Assembly (NCBI GenBank): GCA_029204225.1
Contig: CM055094.1
Coordinates: forward strand, 68,997,055 to 69,061,054
Direction: 5' to 3'
Length of the DNA stretch: 64,000 bases
Source of the DNA: Diphasiastrum complanatum
Lineage: Eukaryota; Streptophyta; Lycopodiopsida; Lycopodiales; Lycopodiaceae
Shown piece by piece: positions 1-11,247 of the stretch. The translations under genes and the position numbers were made by a program. The stretch's first letter is position 1, and each line of letters opens with the position of its first letter. Below the pieces are notes generated by a model, which saw nothing but the letters and a program-made list of their open reading frames with translations, did not search any database and was not told where the DNA came from.

Positions 1-754
1 AATTAGAACGATGATGGCCTATGTCCAACTCGTGAAAGTGTTGAGTAAATAACTTTGTTTCGTACGGATTTAGAATGTGTGGTACGGAGAGGATTGTAGG
101 TTGGGTAGTTTATATTTTGCTGAGTTAGATTTATTAAACTGCTATAAGGAATCATCAAGTTTTTTGAAGTGTTTCTTACGATTTTTGTCATTATAAAGCA
201 TATTAATTGGACTTGACCTCTATGAAACACTAGAGTGGGCCGTCCACCATATGCGGTTGAAATACACCGCCTTGGTTAAAGCATCACACTAGTCACACCC
301 GTTGTCGGTACTGTCTAGCGAAATACCTAGACCCCACGGTCGGCAAAAATACCACCGCTTAGCAAACAAAGCGGTGCGTGTAACTTGCACCCCACGAGCA
401 CATCATAGACAGTAAATCGGTTTTCAGCCCATGTAAGATCTTTACCAACTGTAAACCGAATTCACTGGGGAAAGAGATGCTAGCGATCAGAAGTTTTTGC
501 GGAACCATGATTCTAGGAATCTAGTGAATCATTGCATCAAAAGTACTAGCACCCCCTCCTTGCAACCATATCTTTGAGAGCTTGGAAAACTCTCATCGGT
601 TGGGGAGCATGGGGTAACAGAGGAAGCCCCCAAGATTGGATGTGGCAGGACCTTCGTTACTCACGTAGGGCATAGCCACCATCAGTAATGGTGCCCCTTG
701 ACTTTTTTAGGACGTTTTGGCTGGACCAATTCCCTGCCAAAAATGGCCTTAACA
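1..754. other. non-coding leader, possible 5' LTR remnant of the gypsy element
   Basis: No convincing coding sequence is seen. The stretch ends in AACA just before a PBS-like motif, so it may be the tail of a 5' LTR. I could not match it to a 3' LTR downstream of the element, so the assignment is an inference. A short piece (about 575-612, around CTTGGAAAACT and GGGGT) has a loose relative near 24,798-24,840. Confidence 0.3.
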
Positions 755-771
755 TTGGTGTGTCTGTCGGG
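755..771 (+). promoter_or_regulatory. candidate primer-binding site of the gypsy element
   Basis: TTGGTGTGTCTGTCGGG follows a CA-ending stretch and resembles the TTGGCGCC...TCTGTGGG type of PBS known from plant Tat-clade gypsy elements, with several substitutions. It lies about 390 bases before gag, which is a normal position. The tRNA cannot be named with certainty. Confidence 0.35.
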
Positions 772-1158
772 AGTCGAAAAATTTTCAGGAGATGTTGCTT
801 GAAAGAGTAGTTATCCATATCGTTGGACTACAAAGCACTAGTTGTCATACTACTAGAAGTCTACACGTTTCGTAGGTCCTAGATTGTGTGTGTTGAAAAC
901 AATTCCACTATCTAAACCGTCAGCCGCAAGCTAGCATAACCGTACAAGCGGCTAGTACCACGTTGATCACAGGACGAAGTGGTTAGCATCACACAGTGAT
1001 GTGTGCTGATCCCACACCTAGAACATACGTTGTGAGTTCACAATCCAACCCTAGCTGCATGTGATCCGACTTCGCCAAGGCCATTCTATTTTCAACAGTT
1101 TGGAATACAGTTTGGACTAGAGACTACATACAATTTTCACCAACAGGGAGTTTAGGCT

Positions 1159-2287
1159 GTGATGCCAAATAACAGAATGGCACGATGTTTGACTGAACCA
1201 ATCGTAGTACTCCCAGAGACAAGAGGACTACCGAAGCTTAGTGGATCTACTCCTGAGTTTCATGGAGCACTGTATGAAAGTGTCGAAGAGAATATTGATG
1301 CTTTTTGGACCACCTGCTTTACCAGTGCCATCACAAACCCACATCATGAAATGATGTTTTTTGCCACCACTTTATCTGGAACGGCTAGGCACTGGTATCA
1401 TAGTTTGCAGAGAGGCTCAATTCACACCATTGAGGAGTTCCATAGACTGTTCTTAATTGAGTATGCTCCCCACCGAATGGCTGATGGCCTACTGTTCACA
1501 CTGACTTCTCTACAACAAGGAAGTAACGAAACCATCTGACAATATTGGCGTCGTTTGACAGAGTTGTCATGCCAAGTGGAACCCACTGTGTTACTACCAC
1601 CCCTATTACTACTGACCTTCTTTCTGCGAGGGCTCAAGAATGACATACAAATGATTGTACGTCAGAGTAACCCCCAGACATTGGCTGAGGCAGTAGAGAA
1701 GGCAATCGTGGTAGAAGATGCACAGATTGCAGTTGCCCATGCATCCCACCCATCGCAAGCAGTGAACAGCTTGAACCTAAGCCTGAAAACGTGGAGAGGA
1801 GGCCCAATCGCAGCTATAGGAGCACACCCCATAGTGGAACCTCGCCCCATACAGGCTATTGAACCTCGACAAGATAGGAACGTGCAAACACAAGATGCAC
1901 GAAGGCTCCAGGCACAGATGCCCGATAGAGGCTATGAGAGCACAGGCTCTAATGCAGAACTAGGCGATATGCGAGCCATGTTAAAAGGATACATGGACGT
2001 GATGAGTGAGAATATACTTAGCAGCAAATGTAAATTCTCTAAAATGGCACCAAAATTTGTTGGGTCAGAGACACCCCATAGAAGGACCAAATCCCTTAGT
2101 GTGTAGACATTGTAGAGGGAATCATTTAAATCGAAACTGTCCCAACCAAGTTTGTGGGTACTGCAAGAGGCCGGGACACTTGGAGGATAGATGTCGGGTA
2201 CGTAGAGACGCATTAAACGGGATCCACTGCCCAAAGAGCAAGGTGAGGTTAGCGTCTTGGAAGGGCGTAGACATCCTAAATTCCTAG
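1159..2287 (+). pseudogene. gag: Ty3/gypsy gag (capsid and two zinc knuckles), decayed
   Basis: Gag packages element RNA in cytoplasmic particles. The first 126 codons contain the retrotransposon-gag signature (TLSGTARHWYHSL and the following FHRLFLIEYAP). A TGA at 1537-1539 interrupts the frame, which then continues to a TAG at 2104-2106. The nucleic-acid-binding part continues in another frame, with two knuckles at about 2102-2140 (CRHC...H...C, one residue shorter than the usual CX2CX4HX4C) and 2153-2194 (CGYC...GH...C, canonical). At least one nonsense change and one frameshift mean it cannot make Gag. It is followed by protease in a third frame. Confidence 0.8.
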
Positions 2288-2327
2288 GACCGAGAAAAGG
2301 GAAAACTGGCTAGACACTAAGAGAACC

Positions 2328-3068
2328 ATGACCCGAACACGCAGGTTTAGGAAGGATATAGACCTAAACTTGAAGAGAGAGAATATTGACCTAGGTCAAG
2401 TCCTAGAGAATCTAAAATTGGAAATAGGGCTCTGGCAACTAGTACAGTTGTCACCCACTATTAAACTCACGGTCAAACGATTGATGAGACCACCCACGAC
2501 CAGAACATTGGAGCCACCTACAATAGGGAAAGTAGATGCGAGTTTGTTAGATTGCTACTGCCCTAAGGTAGATGTACTCATAGATGGCCTAGTCATTTCA
2601 GGGGCCATAGTTGATGTCGGGTCAGTTGTTAACATCATAAGTCTAGAACTTTCAGACCGCCTTGGTTCTACTCTAGAACCCGCTACCTTGACATCCCTAA
2701 AACTAGCCAACAACTCTGTGATCAAACCAGAGGCCGAGCTTAAGAATGTACCCATTACCATGGCTAACAAGACCATTCAAGTGGACTTTTACGTCATGAG
2801 GATGTACGCCGGAAACCGGAGGTACTCTATATTGCTAGGACGGCCATGGCTCAAGCTTAGCAACTGCACAGTCGACATCCCCAAGGGAGTACTGATTTTT
2901 GGAAGAGGTAGAGAGCGTACCGTAGTTGATGGTTATCCCGAGGTGCCTCAGTTAGAAAGAGCACCCATACCTTCGTCTGAGTGGGAGGAGGTCACGAGTA
3001 GTGAGGACGATGGTGAGTCCACTACGAGTGAAGATGAACCAAACCTGAGATCAGTTATGGACATAGAG
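2328..3068 (+). pseudogene. Ty3/gypsy aspartic protease region
   Basis: The protease would cleave the Gag-Pol polyprotein. A retropepsin-like domain lies in the middle of the reading frame: the active-site region reads AIVDVGSVVNII, keeping the Asp and Gly of the D-x-G motif, and the C-terminal ILLGRPWL motif is intact (about 2830). An acidic Ser/Glu/Asp-rich tail follows. A TGA at 3069-3071 ends the frame, but the same frame runs on into RT, so this is one nonsense mutation in a PR-RT polyprotein rather than a natural end. Confidence 0.75.
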
Positions 3069-3071
3069 TGA

Positions 3072-4740
3072 AACACTCCAGAAGAGCGGCCTCCCAAAGT
3101 TCGAGACGCCGATATTTGCCTGATAAACCTAGGAACCCTAGAAGAGCCCAAGAACATCAAAATATGTGCTTCCCTAGGCATTGGAGAAAAAGAAGTATAC
3201 AAACGGCTGTGTAGAAAGTACCAGCATATTTTTGCCTGGGACTACTCAGATTTGAAGGGGATTCCACCCAATCTAGTGACTCATACAATACCACTGAAGG
3301 AGGGAGCCAAACCTATTCAACAAAAACAACGTCGGCTACCCTACCACCTAAAGGAAGGAGTATACACTAAACTCGAGAGACTTCAAAATGCTGGTCTGAT
3401 ATTTCCGGTAGAGAACATTGAGTGGTGCTCCCCAATAGTACCTCGCACCAAGAAGAACTCTACACGCATTCGCGTATGTGTGGATTATAAGAGGTTGAAC
3501 AAACAGACTAAGAATGACTACTACCCATTGTCGTTCATAGACCAAGTCCTAGAAGAAATGGTGGGAAGAGACCAGTACTCTTTCATGGATTGTTTTGCGG
3601 GCTATAATCAGATAGCCATAGCAGAAGAGGATAAATTAAAGACTACCTTCACAACCACATTTGGGATTTTCGCTTACCACGTCATGCCCTTTGGGTTGAC
3701 TAATGCCCCTGGAACCTATCAAAGGTTTATGAACAAGCACTTCAAGGATATCTTTGACAAAAACCTCAAAATCTTTATAGATGACCTCTGTGGGGCAACC
3801 ACCGTCACAGAACATCTCACCATGCTAGAGAAGTGTTTTCAAAAGTGCGCAGTGACTTGTATAGCCTTGAATGCTAACAAGTGCCTATTCGGAGTTCCGG
3901 GGTACTGTTAGGACATGTCATTAGCAAGTACGGAATGGCAACTGATCCAAAAAAATAGCTATGCTCCTAGCCATGATGGCACCAACTACGGTGTCCCAAC
4001 TTCAGACATTCTTAGGCTTGAGCGATTATTGCAAAAGATATGTGATGGCCTATGCCATGCGTACTTACCAGATGACTGGCTTATTGAAAACCAACGTGGA
4101 GTGGACCTGGGATGAGGCATGTGAGAAGACTTTTCAGGAATTAAAAGTAGCTTTGGCTAATGCTCCAATATTGAAACCGCCTATGTACGACAGGGAGTTC
4201 TTCATTTTCACGAGCACCACGAACACATGCATAAACTGTTGCCTGGTCCATTTGGGACAAAAAATATCACCCTATTATTTTTATAGGGAGAAAACTAAAC
4301 AAAGCCGAACTTAATCAGAGTAAGGCTGAGAAAATTTGTTTGGAGATAGCTTACACTGCCGCCAAACTAAGACATTATCTATTGCATCGAAAAATGACTT
4401 TCTTTACCAAGAGTACTACAGTCACCTTGATGATGAATAAACTAGAACCTCCTGAGCGCTTAATGAAGTGGATAATCTCCCTTTAGGAGTTTGATTACAC
4501 CCTCCAAAGCAAGCCGCCTAAACTGCAGGGGTTAAACGATTGTATTTGCGAGCTGGGAGGGGTTACTGAAACAGAAGATGAGTGGGAGACTAATCACTTA
4601 AGAGAACTTTTGAGGGTAGATGTTGATACAATTTCTAAGTGGTATACAACTTTAGCAACCTACCTATCCACACTAGAGACACCCAGCAGTATGACGATTC
4701 CAGAAAAATGAAAGCTATGTCTATAAGCCCTAAAGTTCAC
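3072..4740 (+). pseudogene. Ty3/gypsy reverse transcriptase and RNase H, frameshifted
   Basis: RT copies the element RNA into cDNA. Visible blocks are the template-grip region (IRVCVDYKRLNKQTKND), FMDCFAGYNQI, the MPFGLTNAPGTYQRFMN block and the catalytic FIDDL (FxDD in place of YxDD) near 3775. A TAG at 3909-3911 coincides with a frameshift, after which LQTFLGLSDYCKRYV continues in another frame from about 3961. The connection and RNase H regions follow (for example EKICLEIAYTAAKLRHYLL near 4330), again with stops. The domain order and motifs fit plant Tat-like gypsy elements. It is inactive as it stands. Confidence 0.8.
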
Positions 4741-4780
4741 TTTAGAAGGGGGCACACTGTACAGATGAGGTGTAGAAGGG

Positions 4781-5884
4781 TTGTATCGAAGATGCGTCAC
4801 TCCTGAAGAAGCCAAATTTATACTAGAAGAATGTCACGATTCTGCCTGTGGGGGCCACTTTGACGGCCAACTCATAGGGCAGAGAATTATGAGGGCGGGT
4901 TACTGGTGGCTGACACTATTCCAAGATGCTCATTTACATGCCCGGAACTGCGACACCTGTCAACGAGTTGACAAGACGGATAATAGGGTGTGATCGTTAG
5001 TTCCAATACAGGCATGTCTCCCCTTTGAAAAATGGGGCATTGACTTTGTTGGCCCAATACACCCAGCTTTATCTAGCCGAAAACATTATATCATAGTGGT
5101 CACTGACTATTCCACAAAGTGGGCCGAGGCACGGGCTGTGGCCAAAGACAATGCAAAAGAAACCACTTGGTTTTTACTAGAACAGGTGATAGGCCGGTTC
5201 GGTACACCCAGACTACTCATCTCTGACACGGGTACCCATTTCCTAAACAAAACTATCAAGGATTTGACCGATCAGTTGACGATCAAACACCGAAAAAGGA
5301 CACCCTACCACCCGCAAGCCAATGGTCAGGCTGAAAGCACGAACAAACAACTAGTGGATATTCTAAGGAAAACTGTATCAGACCAACAGAGGGATTGGGA
5401 CAAAAAATTGTATTCAGCATTGTGGGCATATAATGCTACCTATAAGACCAGTACCAACCACATGCCCTTTTTTCTAGTGTATGGCCAAGAATATGTACTG
5501 CCAATAGAAATAGAGCTCCCATCCTTGCGATTTGCCATGAAGCACGACCTAGGAGAGAAAGAATCAATACAACACCGACTGGACACTTTACAAGACCTGG
5601 ACGAGCACCAAATAGCTGCCCTAAGTCACCAAGAAACCCACAAAAGATGCATGAAGGAGATTCATGATAGGAACATGCGCGATTATCAGTTCAGGCAGGG
5701 GCAGTTAGTGTTGTTCTACGACGCTAGACACGAGCTGATGCCTCAAAAGTTGGGGCCACATTGGAACGGTCCGTATGTAATAGTAAAACTGTATGAAAAC
5801 AACACGGTTAAGCTAGCCGAGTTGAACGGTGAAATTTTTAAGCACCGAACCAACATAAACAAGATAAAAGCTTACCGTAGTTAA
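4781..5884 (+). pseudogene. Ty3/gypsy integrase (zinc-binding and DDE core)
   Basis: Integrase inserts the cDNA into chromosomes. The HHCC zinc-binding module is near the start (ECHDSACGGHF ... NCDTCQR). A TGA at 4991-4993 interrupts it, but the same frame continues into the catalytic core. The core shows the first Asp (WGIDFVGP), the second Asp (SDTGTHF) and the Glu (NGQAESTN), so the DDE triad is complete. The C-terminal part (QKLGPHWNGPYVI) is the usual gypsy GPY/F-like module. One nonsense mutation is the only obvious lesion, so this is the best-preserved part of the element. Confidence 0.85.
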
Positions 5885-6018
5885 AGAGAAGCCGAAGTCA
5901 CCTGTACAGTATGTAACACCTTTTCAGGTATCGGAGTGAACGACTTAGAAGGATCACGAATACTAGGAACACTCAGAGAAGCAAAAGTAGCCCTAGTGAC
6001 CATGTACATATACGTTGA

Positions 6019-6765
6019 ATGGAAGGGTGGGAAAAATCAAAACAAAAATTCATAAAATCAAGAAAAATACAAAAAGATTATTGTTGGGATATGGAATTCA
6101 CCCAGGAACTTGGGACATGTATGTTGAAGGTAGACGGAGCCTGCAGACATTCGAATAGAGAAGGTGCCATAGGAGCAGTATTGCAGAATCCGAATGGGAC
6201 TGAACTAGCCAATATAGGAGTCCTATTAGAGAAAGGATTCACGAACAACACTGCCAAATACAAAGCCCTTCTAATCGGTCTACAAATGACCATGCGAGTT
6301 GCGCAAACTATAAGCAACCTCCGAATTATGAGAGATTCACAACTCCTAATTCGAGGTATGACTGGCGTATACCGACTCAAAAGCAGGACCTTACAGGCCT
6401 ATGCAATTGCCATCAACGAATACACTAGAGAGTTTTCCCACATCGAATGGATGCATATTCCACGAGCACAAAACCAATGTGCTGATAGTCTAGCAGCGAT
6501 ACCCTACGACCATGATCATTACTGGCAATGTGAGCCAGGTAGGGTAGTCATTTCGCCCATAACCATTGCTGCGGAGCTATGGACAATCCTAAAAGCCCAA
6601 GCATGGTATGGAGTTCGGTGGATCAGAAGTCTGATAAACCAAGTAGGTCTAGAGAATCCCCAACTCCTAGTCCAATTACATCAGTTAATGAGCCATGAGC
6701 TATCTAGAACTTGTTTTAGGTCACACCATAGTAGCATAACCCATGGGTTAATGCACACGGCCTAA
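6019..6765 (+). pseudogene. second (archaeal-type-like) RNase H downstream of integrase
   Basis: This frame contains an RVT_3-type RNase H fold: KVDGACR (first Asp), the NNTAKYKALLIGLQ helix, MRDSQLL (Asp) and NQCADSLA (final Asp). The position normally occupied by Glu in the NNxAEYxAL motif is Lys here, so catalysis is doubtful. Plant Tat elements are known to carry an extra RNase H of this type, usually between the RT-linked RNase H and integrase; here it lies after integrase, with about 130 bases between them. The frame is open for 248 codons, and its start codon is only a guess. Confidence 0.7.
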
Positions 6766-6896
6766 GTACATAGTAAAACCAAGCCCTAGCATGAACCTGA
6801 AAGATACACACGGAAGGGGAGAGGGGGTGTACAGCTTAAAGTTTTTTAGTACATTCAACACATTGTATATTCATATATATAAATGCTAAAACACAG

Positions 6897-7259
6897 GTGA
6901 TCGAATTCACTACTGAAAAGAGAATGGAAGACCCACAGAGCAGTAATCAGCGCGAGCAACGCCATAGAAAACTGATGAGGTTCGTACTAAAGGAAGGACA
7001 GAGGACCGACATAGAAATCCAACGTCTGAAAGAAGAATTGAAAAAACAAAAGAACCTACGAATCAGATCCACTAACGAGCTAGTTAGCACCAATAAAGAG
7101 CGAGATACCTGGAAGCAAAAGTACAATGACCTCAAAGAGGCTAGCGAAAGACGACAAATAAGCCATAGGAAGGGGTATAAAGGGCAGGAAAAGATCCTAG
7201 CCAACACCAAGGTGGAACTAGCTACAACTAAAACTACCGTAGCCATGCTAGCTAGGTAG
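6897..7259 (+). CDS. small coiled-coil protein of the gypsy 3' region, unknown function
   Basis: An open frame of 120 codons, strongly charged (Lys, Arg, Glu, Gln) with long helical stretches such as QRLKEELKKQKNLRIRS, suggesting a coiled coil. No catalytic motif, signal peptide or membrane segment is visible. It lies between the second RNase H and another unknown frame, where some plant gypsy elements carry accessory 3' ORFs. I do not recognise the family. The first ATG that opens the frame is at 6924; the listed start may be too far upstream. Confidence 0.4.
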   Translation: MIEFTTEKRMEDPQSSNQREQRHRKLMRFVLKEGQRTDIEIQRLKEELKKQKNLRIRSTNELVSTNKERDTWKQKYNDLKEASERRQISHRKGYKGQEKILANTKVELATTKTTVAMLAR

Positions 7260-7339
7260 CTACATGAGTATCAGAGAAAAGAAACTACAAGAGGACCAAT
7301 CAGGCCTCAGAGTTCTCACAACCCTTTACCGCTTACCCT

Positions 7340-7900
7340 ATGCACCGCAAGGAAATTTTGTCGGACAGTCTGTTCTACAAAAACTTTGATGCTTACAACT
7401 TATATCTACATCCTATGGAGTTTCCGCTAGATATCCAGGTTTTTGAGCTACGACCATCCATGAGTTCCACCCTCAGATTCACATGGCCACTCATCCCAGG
7501 TAGTTTTGAAAACTACAAAGATTCATGCGAAAGCTTATGTAGGTTCTCAGTTGTTGCCGCGCACCAGAAAGATGATATCATTAGATTGGTCGGCCACTAT
7601 GCCTACCGCTTGCAGAATTGGTTACTACAACCTTGGGGCACTAAGACTAAACCCACCAGGATTCACCTTACCAAATGGTGGTACAACTCCAATGAGTCCA
7701 TGGAGTCAGGAGCGGACCTAGCATTGTACCTGCGGATGCGTGACAGAACTTCTAGGGAACACAAAACCCTAAATGAGATGTTTTATTTTAAGTTCCTGGA
7801 AGGTGCCGATCCAGCCCTTGTGGATGTGGCAGAAGTGGACCCCAATTACACCGGGGAGTTGAAAAACCAACGGACGGAAATGTGCAGGAATGCACTGTAA
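7340..7900 (+). CDS. unknown protein of the gypsy 3' region
   Basis: An open frame of 186 codons beginning MHRKEILSD, with mixed composition, several Trp residues (PWGTKTKPT, KWWYNSN) and a globular appearance. No transmembrane segment or known motif is seen, so there is no support for an envelope-like protein. It is the last open frame before the purine-rich 3' region and is intact, although gag and pol upstream are broken. That could be chance or a younger history. Function unknown. Confidence 0.4.
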   Translation: MHRKEILSDSLFYKNFDAYNLYLHPMEFPLDIQVFELRPSMSSTLRFTWPLIPGSFENYKDSCESLCRFSVVAAHQKDDIIRLVGHYAYRLQNWLLQPWGTKTKPTRIHLTKWWYNSNESMESGADLALYLRMRDRTSREHKTLNEMFYFKFLEGADPALVDVAEVDPNYTGELKNQRTEMCRNAL

Positions 7901-9046
7901 CCACCCACCTCACTATTATGCATCATACACTAGACACGATATGGTGAGCATCTGTTGCAAGTCTCAGTTTCTATGCATACATCTTTATTGCATCTCTATA
8001 AAAACTTTGAGCTGCATTTGGGCATTTGCTAACTTCTATAAACATAAATGAATGTATAGATGCATAGTTGAGGGGGGGATTGAGAGAGGAAAAAATGGGA
8101 ACAAAAAGAGTGCAGTGGGGTGGGGAGTGACTCCATCGCCCAATGGGTAAGGCACAGAAGAAAAATATATAAAAAAAGAAGAAAAGAAAAACAGAAAAAG
8201 AGAGAGAACGAAAGACTGAGAGAAAAGTAAGAGAAAAAAGAGACAAAAGAAAGAGACTTCAACTGTATTTATCAGATCTCGAACCAATTTGTGAGGACGA
8301 GTGACGTCTCACACATCCATAAGAGGTGAGGACGATTTTTCTAATTGATTCCATAGACTAGCGAAAAACTAGTACTTCCTAGCATCTTGTGTATTGAATC
8401 ATAGGATAGTAAGTTGTCCTACATGGACTACTGTCAGAATATAGGACCTGAGAGGAGAGTCAGTACAGAGAGGAGACTAGATGGTTATTCCCTATTGAAT
8501 CTGTTCTTAGAGAGTATAAGCTAAATGTCTAAACAAAAAAAAAAAAAACTGATAATCACCAGTCTGGACCGGTTTCAGAGTTGGGGCACTAAAGCCTCAT
8601 CGTGCATACATTCACACACATATCAATGACACGGTGTTAGACACAATACTGATGACTAGCATCCATATCATCCCATCTCCAATCCTGAGATTTGCATTTG
8701 TATATCCTTCCATGCATGGGTCTGAAAGTGGGCATTGCCTTACATCTGATAAAATTGGGAGCATTTGCCATTTAGGTCACAGGTGGGTTTTTGTAGGTAT
8801 GAAGACACCAAACTGTTCAAAGATGTTGTAGTTAAATCCAATCCGGTTGCAAATGGGTCCTAGGGGCTAAATAGATGGCCTTTGGATAGGAAGTTGTTGA
8901 AGACATCCTACCAACTCACTGTGGTTAGCATCACCTAGCAAGGGTGCTGAGCCCACTAACTTGATCCACCACCAGGAGCTGCTCTGCGAAACCAAAGACT
9001 CTGGGTCCGGCATATGGGGACCATACTACCCAGTGGTAGTCACCAA
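7901..9046. other. 3' non-coding end of the gypsy element, purine-rich
   Basis: Purine-rich runs at about 8068-8127 (GAGGGGGGGATTGAGAGAGG, then GGGGTGGGGAG) could include the polypurine tract; 8160-8260 is a long AAGA-rich run and 8537-8549 is poly-A. A sequence near 8921 (GTGGTTAGCATCAC ... GTGCTGAGCCCA) resembles 979-1010, the only hint of a terminal repeat. No gene is seen. Confidence 0.35.
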
Positions 9047-9690
9047 TGTTAGCCGATATTTTCGCACAAAAAATTGGCCTAATATTGAAGTTTAAGTTTG
9101 CAATAATTGAAAAAATCGGTATGTAAAACCCTATTATTAGAGAAAAATCGGCACAAATTTGCCTTAGAATTGGGTCCCAGCCCACCCTAAAGTGGCTAGA
9201 CACAGTTTAAAAGTAAGAAACTGACTTTCGAAAAAACCGTCAAAAATATTTTGTGGTCAAGTTTTGTAAGACTGAGCCAAAAGTGCCGGTCCACCTAGAA
9301 TTGGGTCCCAGCCCGTCCTAAATGAGGCTAGAGCAAATTTTGCGGCCTTAGAAATGGTCGATAAATATTTTACGGCTTTTCAAAAAAATGGCCAATTGTA
9401 AAAAAAATAGCCTGTATGACCGTGCTAAAATCTCACCATGTATTGAGTCCATTTTTACTAATATATGATCACTCAGTGTATTTTTCAGGGACCGTGTTGT
9501 CGTGGGAGCCCTAGTCATGAATGCCAAAAAAGTCAACCACAGAAGAAAAAAACCGAGAAAGAAAAGTTCTGGGTAAAAATGGGACCGAAAAATATGGATT
9601 CAGTGTCAAGGAGTCACAGAAATTCTAACGGCAAAGTTTGGGCAATTCACGGGCAAATAACGAAATGTGCGGGCCAAGTGGTTACCCAAC
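9047..9690 (+). repeat. LTR-like repeat, inverted relative of 62,334-62,844
   Basis: The sequence beginning TGTTAGCCGATATTTTCGCAC matches the reverse complement of 62,844-62,334 over most of its length, including CACTCAGTGTATTTT and CCCTAGTCATGAATG. The TGTTAGC start is LTR-like. This copy contains a partial internal duplication (GGGTCCCAGCCC at about 9174 and 9304). Both copies stop matching after GTGCGGGCCAAGT. No protein-coding content. Confidence 0.6.
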
Positions 9691-11247
9691 CGACCAAAAA
9701 TCCAGACAAATGAGCAATAGGTGCACGGCCCTTGAAAAAACGAAGAAAGGCCAAAAACCAAGGTACCCAAAGAAAAAATGAAGGCCGCCTACTGAAATAG
9801 GGGTTGAAAAAGGGCCTCACCCAAAATTTGGATATTAAATGCCAAAACACCTTGGAGGCTAAAAAATTTGGGAGGTACACCCACTAGCCATTGACATTTT
9901 GGGCTTCTAGGGTGTACAAAAGGGAAAACTTAAATGGCCTCCCTAGCCTTTGACAAAAATGGCATCTTGGCTAGTTTTGGAAGAGAGCCTTGAATGCACC
10001 ACTCCCCCACTCTCTTATGGAGGCCACTAGGTGTATTAGGGTTCGAATGATGAGCACACCATTTGCATGACGAAAAGAATGCAACACCAGCAAGGGCAAC
10101 ATTACGATAAGCAAGGAAAATCCCAAGCGAAGAACAAATGACTGGTTGCAGCCTCTGTCTACGCCTTCAGTGTGCGAGTTTCCATCAACAATCAGACCTA
10201 CCAGCGATCTAGCAACTTGTCACGGACTAGTGATCCATTTACACGTCTGCCACATGGCCCCACAACATGTTTGCGGGCTGTTTCAGCCCATATGCGGCCT
10301 ATTGAGGATTGTACCATCCTATTTTTGGTCTGTTTAGGCGTTCTCAGTCCTGCCTATGACCTGTTGAGGCCCTGCCGATGTCGAAACCTGTTGTCTGCGC
10401 CTTATTCTCTCTTTAACAAGCTATACCAGTCATCCATCAACTCCATAGATCTGTCTGTAGCCTGTCCGTAGCTCCCATCGCTGTTCAGAGGCACGTATTT
10501 GCTGTCTTGCGACCTGCCACAGATGCCCATCACTGGAAATCACCAAAAAAAATCAAAAGTTTTTACTTCTGATCACTGCCCACATCCTGCAAAAGACTAT
10601 ATGCCTGCCTGCGGACCTGCTTGCCCTATTAGAACTGCGACCTACCTACCCCTGCAACCTACCTGCTGACCCTGCGATCTGTCAGTTGACTGCCTACTGT
10701 CTACTGAGACATGTCTGCGGCCTTGCATCAGAAAAAATCAGACCCGCAATGCTGATTTCAGCCAACCCTCGCTAGAGCCCTCTCAGATCTGCTTGCAAGC
10801 TGTCTTTGTTCACTCAGTTGCTGATTCTTCCGCCAATCTGAGACAAAGTTTGGTTGATTACCTGTTCTCTGATCTAATTCGCATGTTGGTTTGAATGGCA
10901 AGTTCTCAAGCAGCTCTTTGAAGGACGAAGGCAAGGCTACCTCAAACCAAAAGCGGCATTCATGACTAGTGCCTCTACAATTTCCGGTTTCTCTCTCACA
11001 CTGAGGTATGGGTTTACCTCACACGTCGATTTTTATACTCGTGTTTACTTGCTTTCAATTGAAATGTGGATGTTTGACGTCCGTACTTGCTTTCGCTCAT
11101 TGAATGAATGATAGGATACTGAGAATTCATTGTGTAATTGTATTAGGACCTAATCATTTCAATAATTTTGCATTTGCCATGTCCCTATTGGGACCTAAAT
11201 GATTGTGATCCTTTTCTTGAACAAGTAGACATTGAAGTATCAAGTCG
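9691..11247. other. non-coding; possible continuation of an LTR or leader
   Basis: No gene is seen. The stretch about 10,370-10,720 is rich in degenerate CCTGCGACCTGC-type words. 10,950-11,250 is AT-rich leader-like DNA preceding the decayed frame at 11,248. Confidence 0.3.

Noticed and set aside
3-230. Minus-strand frame of 75 codons
   Set aside because: No start context, no motif, and it lies in the presumed LTR region.
979-1010. Terminal repeat pair with 8,918-8,950 as LTRs of the gypsy element
   Set aside because: Only about 30 bases agree and the surroundings do not, so an LTR pair cannot be claimed.
7971-8287. Overlapping minus-strand Phe/Leu/Ser-rich frames
   Set aside because: They are shadows of the purine-rich 3' tract of the gypsy element.
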